Shown here piece by piece: positions 32,885 through 34,806 of a DNA stretch of 34,806 bases. The notes under the pieces are model-generated. The model was given only the letters and a program-made list of their open reading frames with translations, was not told the origin of the DNA and searched no databases. Numbering within the stretch: position 1 is the first letter of the stretch; every line of letters begins with the position of its first letter. Origin of the DNA: an uncultured Azonexus sp. (GTDB lineage: Bacteria > Pseudomonadota > Gammaproteobacteria > Burkholderiales > Rhodocyclaceae). The position numbers and the translations under genes were made by a program. The stretch is from NCBI GenBank assembly GCA_937983545.1, contig CALJZP010000201.1:1-34806 (forward strand), written 5' to 3'.

Positions 32885-33784
32885 TCAGGAAAGCGCCGCG
32901 TGTTCCAGCAATTCGTCGATGAAGGCCCTGGCCGGGAGGGAAAGCACCTTGCGCCGGAGGTGCACGATGGACCACGGTTGCTGCAGCGGGAAGCCGGCGA
33001 CATCGAGGATGCGCAGACCTTCCGCTTGCGGATTCTCGCCGACCACGTGGCGGGAGAGGATGGCGAGGCCCATGCCGCTGACGACCAGGTCGCGGATGGC
33101 TTCGTTGCTGCCCAGCGATAACTTGATGTTCAGGGTATGCCCGTTCTGGGCGAGGTGGCGGTCAACGGCCCGCCGTGTGCCGGAGCCGGCTTCGCGCATC
33201 AGGAAAGGGTAGGGCCTCAGGTCGGCCAGTGTCAGCGCGCCGGCGGGCAGGGGATAGCCGGCGGGGGCGACGACGACGAGAGGGTTGTCGAGGAAGGGCG
33301 TGGCGACGACGTCGAGCTCTTCGGGTGGGAAGGACATGATGTAGAGATCGTCCTCGTTGGCGCGCAGGCGCTCGACGATGCGGGCGCGGTTGGCGACCTC
33401 GAGTTCGATGTCGATGTCCGGATAGCGCTGGCAGAAGGCGCCCAGCATGCGCGGCAGAAAATACTTGGCGGTGGTGACGAGGGCGACGCGCAGGCGGCCT
33501 TTGCGGAGGCCTTTCAGCGCGTCGATGGCCGATTCGAAGCGGCTCCAGCTGTCGTCCAGTTCGCGGGCCGTCTGCAGCAGTTCCTGGCCGGCGGCGGTGA
33601 GCTGGATGTCGCGCCCGGTTTGTTCGAACAGCGGCAGGCCGACGAGATCGGCGATTTGCCGGATCTGGATGGATACGGCCGGTTGCGTCAGGTGCAGGGC
33701 TTCCGCGGCGCGCGAGAAGCTGCCGAAGCGGGCGACCGTGGCGAAAGTTTCCAGCTGGCGAAAGGTCAGATGTCGGCGCGACAT
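32885..33784 (-). CDS. LysR-family regulator, CbbR-like
   Basis: 299 aa with an N-terminal winged helix (LTFRQLETFATVARFGSFSRAAEALHLTQPAVSIQIRQIADLVGLPLFEQ) and an effector domain (LRVALVTTAKYFLPRMLGAFCQRYPDIDIELEV). The start and the TTAKYFLPRMLGAF motif resemble CbbR/CcmR regulators of carbon fixation and inorganic-carbon uptake. It is divergent from the SbtA gene 96 bp away, with a palindrome between them, which supports control of bicarbonate uptake. The assignment to CbbR rather than another LysR is inferred mostly from context. Confidence 0.88.
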   Translation of the reverse strand: MSRRHLTFRQLETFATVARFGSFSRAAEALHLTQPAVSIQIRQIADLVGLPLFEQTGRDIQLTAAGQELLQTARELDDSWSRFESAIDALKGLRKGRLRVALVTTAKYFLPRMLGAFCQRYPDIDIELEVANRARIVERLRANEDDLYIMSFPPEELDVVATPFLDNPLVVVAPAGYPLPAGALTLADLRPYPFLMREAGSGTRRAVDRHLAQNGHTLNIKLSLGSNEAIRDLVVSGMGLAILSRHVVGENPQAEGLRILDVAGFPLQQPWSIVHLRRKVLSLPARAFIDELLEHAALS

Positions 33785-33791
33785 ATAAGTT

Positions 33792-33815
33792 TTTATAAAT
33801 GGCTATGGCTATAAA
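33792..33815. promoter_or_regulatory. Inverted repeat in the LysR-sbtA intergenic region
   Basis: TTTATA (33792-33797) and TATAAA (33810-33815) flank 12 bp (AATGGCTATGGC) between the divergent regulator and transporter genes. AT-rich dyads with about this spacing are typical LysR-type binding sites. A stretch of similar AT-rich sequence continues on both sides. Confidence 0.5.
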
Positions 33816-33880
33816 GTTTAATTGGATTTAATGGGTTTGCGATGGGATAGTTCGCGCCGTTTCGATTTCCGGTGAGTGCG

Positions 33881-34806
33881 ATGCCTTTTGAACCCGTGAT
33901 CCTCTTTTTCCTGCTCGGCGTAATTGCCGGGCTGGCGCGTTCCGATCTCAAGATACCGGCGGTGCTCTACGAATCCCTGAGCATCTTCCTGCTGCTTGCT
34001 ATCGGCCTCAAGGGCGGCGTCGAGCTGGCCCGCCAGTCGCTGTCCGAACTGCTGCTGCCGGCGCTGGTGGTCGTGGGTATCGGCGCCCTGCTGCCCCTGA
34101 TCGCCTTTCCCGTCCTGCAGCGCCTGGGCAGGCTGTCGCGCGCCGATGCCGCGTCGGTCGCGGCGCATTACGGCTCGGTCAGCGTCGTCACCTTTGCCGT
34201 CGGTGCCGCCTATCTGGCCAATATGGGCCAGGAATACGAGGGGTACATGGTGGTCTTCCTCGTCCTGCTCGAATTCCCGGCGCTGATGATCGGCGTCTGG
34301 CTGGCCAAGCGCGGCCAGGGCGATTCGAACATGGGCAAAGTCCTGCACGAGGTATTTGCCGGCAAGAGCATCGTGCTGCTGGTGGGGGGGCTGCTCATCG
34401 GCTGGCTGGCGGGAAGCGACGGCCTGAAGCCGCTCGACAACGTGTTTTTCGACCTGTTCAAGGGATTGCTGGCGATCTTCCTGCTCGAAATGGGGCTGGT
34501 TGCGGCCGGCCGGATCGGCGACCTCAAGCGGGCCGGCGCCTTCCTGCTCGGCTTTGCCGTCGCCATGCCGCTGTTCGCCGGCGCCCTCGGCGCCCTGACC
34601 GCCAGCCTGCTTGGCCTGAGCGTCGGCGGCGCCGCACTGCTTGCCACGCTGTACGCCAGCGCCTCCTACATCGCGGCACCGGCGGCCATGCGCATCGCCG
34701 TGCCCGAGGCCAACCCGGCCCTGTCCATCGGCGCGGCGCTGGGCATTACCTTCCCGTTCAACCTTGTGATCGGGATTCCGACCTATTACTGGCTGGCAAG
34801 CCGGCT
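33881..34806 (+). CDS. sbtA: Sodium-dependent bicarbonate transporter SbtA, 3' end outside window
   Basis: The frame is open from ATG 33881 (GGTGAG just upstream) to the end of the window, 308 codons, so only the last few residues are missing. About ten hydrophobic segments are seen. The signature stretches of SbtA/DUF897 are present: AIGLKGGVELA, a mid-protein AAHYGSVSVVTFAVGAAYL, LLEMGLVAAGRIGDL, and ASASYIAAPAAMRIAVPEANPALSIGAALGITFPFN. SbtA imports bicarbonate with sodium in cyanobacteria and in many autotrophic or facultatively autotrophic proteobacteria. It is divergent from a CbbR-like regulator. Confidence 0.9.
   Translation, partial: MPFEPVILFFLLGVIAGLARSDLKIPAVLYESLSIFLLLAIGLKGGVELARQSLSELLLPALVVVGIGALLPLIAFPVLQRLGRLSRADAASVAAHYGSVSVVTFAVGAAYLANMGQEYEGYMVVFLVLLEFPALMIGVWLAKRGQGDSNMGKVLHEVFAGKSIVLLVGGLLIGWLAGSDGLKPLDNVFFDLFKGLLAIFLLEMGLVAAGRIGDLKRAGAFLLGFAVAMPLFAGALGALTASLLGLSVGGAALLATLYASASYIAAPAAMRIAVPEANPALSIGAALGITFPFNLVIGIPTYYWLASR

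Overview
The window looks like a chromosomal segment of a high-GC betaproteobacterium, probably Rhodocyclales (Azoarcus/Dechloromonas/Thauera-like). This is inferred from GC-rich third positions, protein styles, and the mix of mutY, YccA, SbtA and acyl-CoA catabolic genes. No 16S or other phylogenetic marker is present.

Layout. (1) 1-2557 is core sequence: the 3' part of an HD-GYP protein, mutY (convergent, overlapping), and a flavin-reductase-like protein. (2) 2558-4713 is a tRNA-Gly(CCC) gene with a good sigma70-type promoter. It is split inside the 3' strand of the anticodon stem by a 2036-nt group II intron with recognisable domains V and VI. The intron carries an internally deleted reverse transcriptase/HNH gene and, just upstream of it, a second intact tRNA-Gly(CCC) gene. 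(3) 4722-9143 is a compact Tn7-like transposition module: a TnsA-TnsB fusion, a TnsC-type AAA+ ATPase whose C-terminal half looks like TniQ/TnsD (cut off next to the tRNA), and a divergent DUF6471-type small protein. (4) 9494-22460 is a tight four-gene operon with the parts of a DISARM-like or R-M-like phage-defence system: a giant DEAD/DEAH helicase with DUF1998 and a Vsr/DUF559-like nuclease end, an unknown 237-aa protein, a SNF2-type helicase, and an Eco57I/DrmMI-type adenine methyltransferase. The methyltransferase has lost its C-terminus by a deletion that joined it to the 3' part of another gene. (5) 22767-23441 is a YccA/BI-1 membrane protein, followed by about 690 bp without a gene that holds three direct repeats. 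(6) 24128-26819 is a large DUF4238/SEC-C protein whose 3' end runs into an IS1182-like transposase remnant. That remnant abuts an enoyl-CoA hydratase truncated after its N-terminal third. (7) 26816-32805 returns to core-like sequence: 3-hydroxyisobutyrate-dehydrogenase-like enzyme, LysR regulator, tautomerase, and divergently an aldehyde dehydrogenase, an intact enoyl-CoA hydratase and a RidA protein, probably one catabolic locus. (8) 32885-34806 is a CbbR-like LysR regulator divergent from a bicarbonate transporter SbtA that runs off the window.

The stretch from about 4714 to 26819 reads as an accessory island between a tRNA gene and a broken core gene. Its most unusual parts are the tRNA-in-intron-in-tRNA arrangement and the two-protein TnsAB + TnsC-TniQ transposition module beside a defence operon. 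Several parts carry deletions (intron protein, TnsC-TniQ end, methyltransferase, DUF4238 end), so the island is partly decayed.
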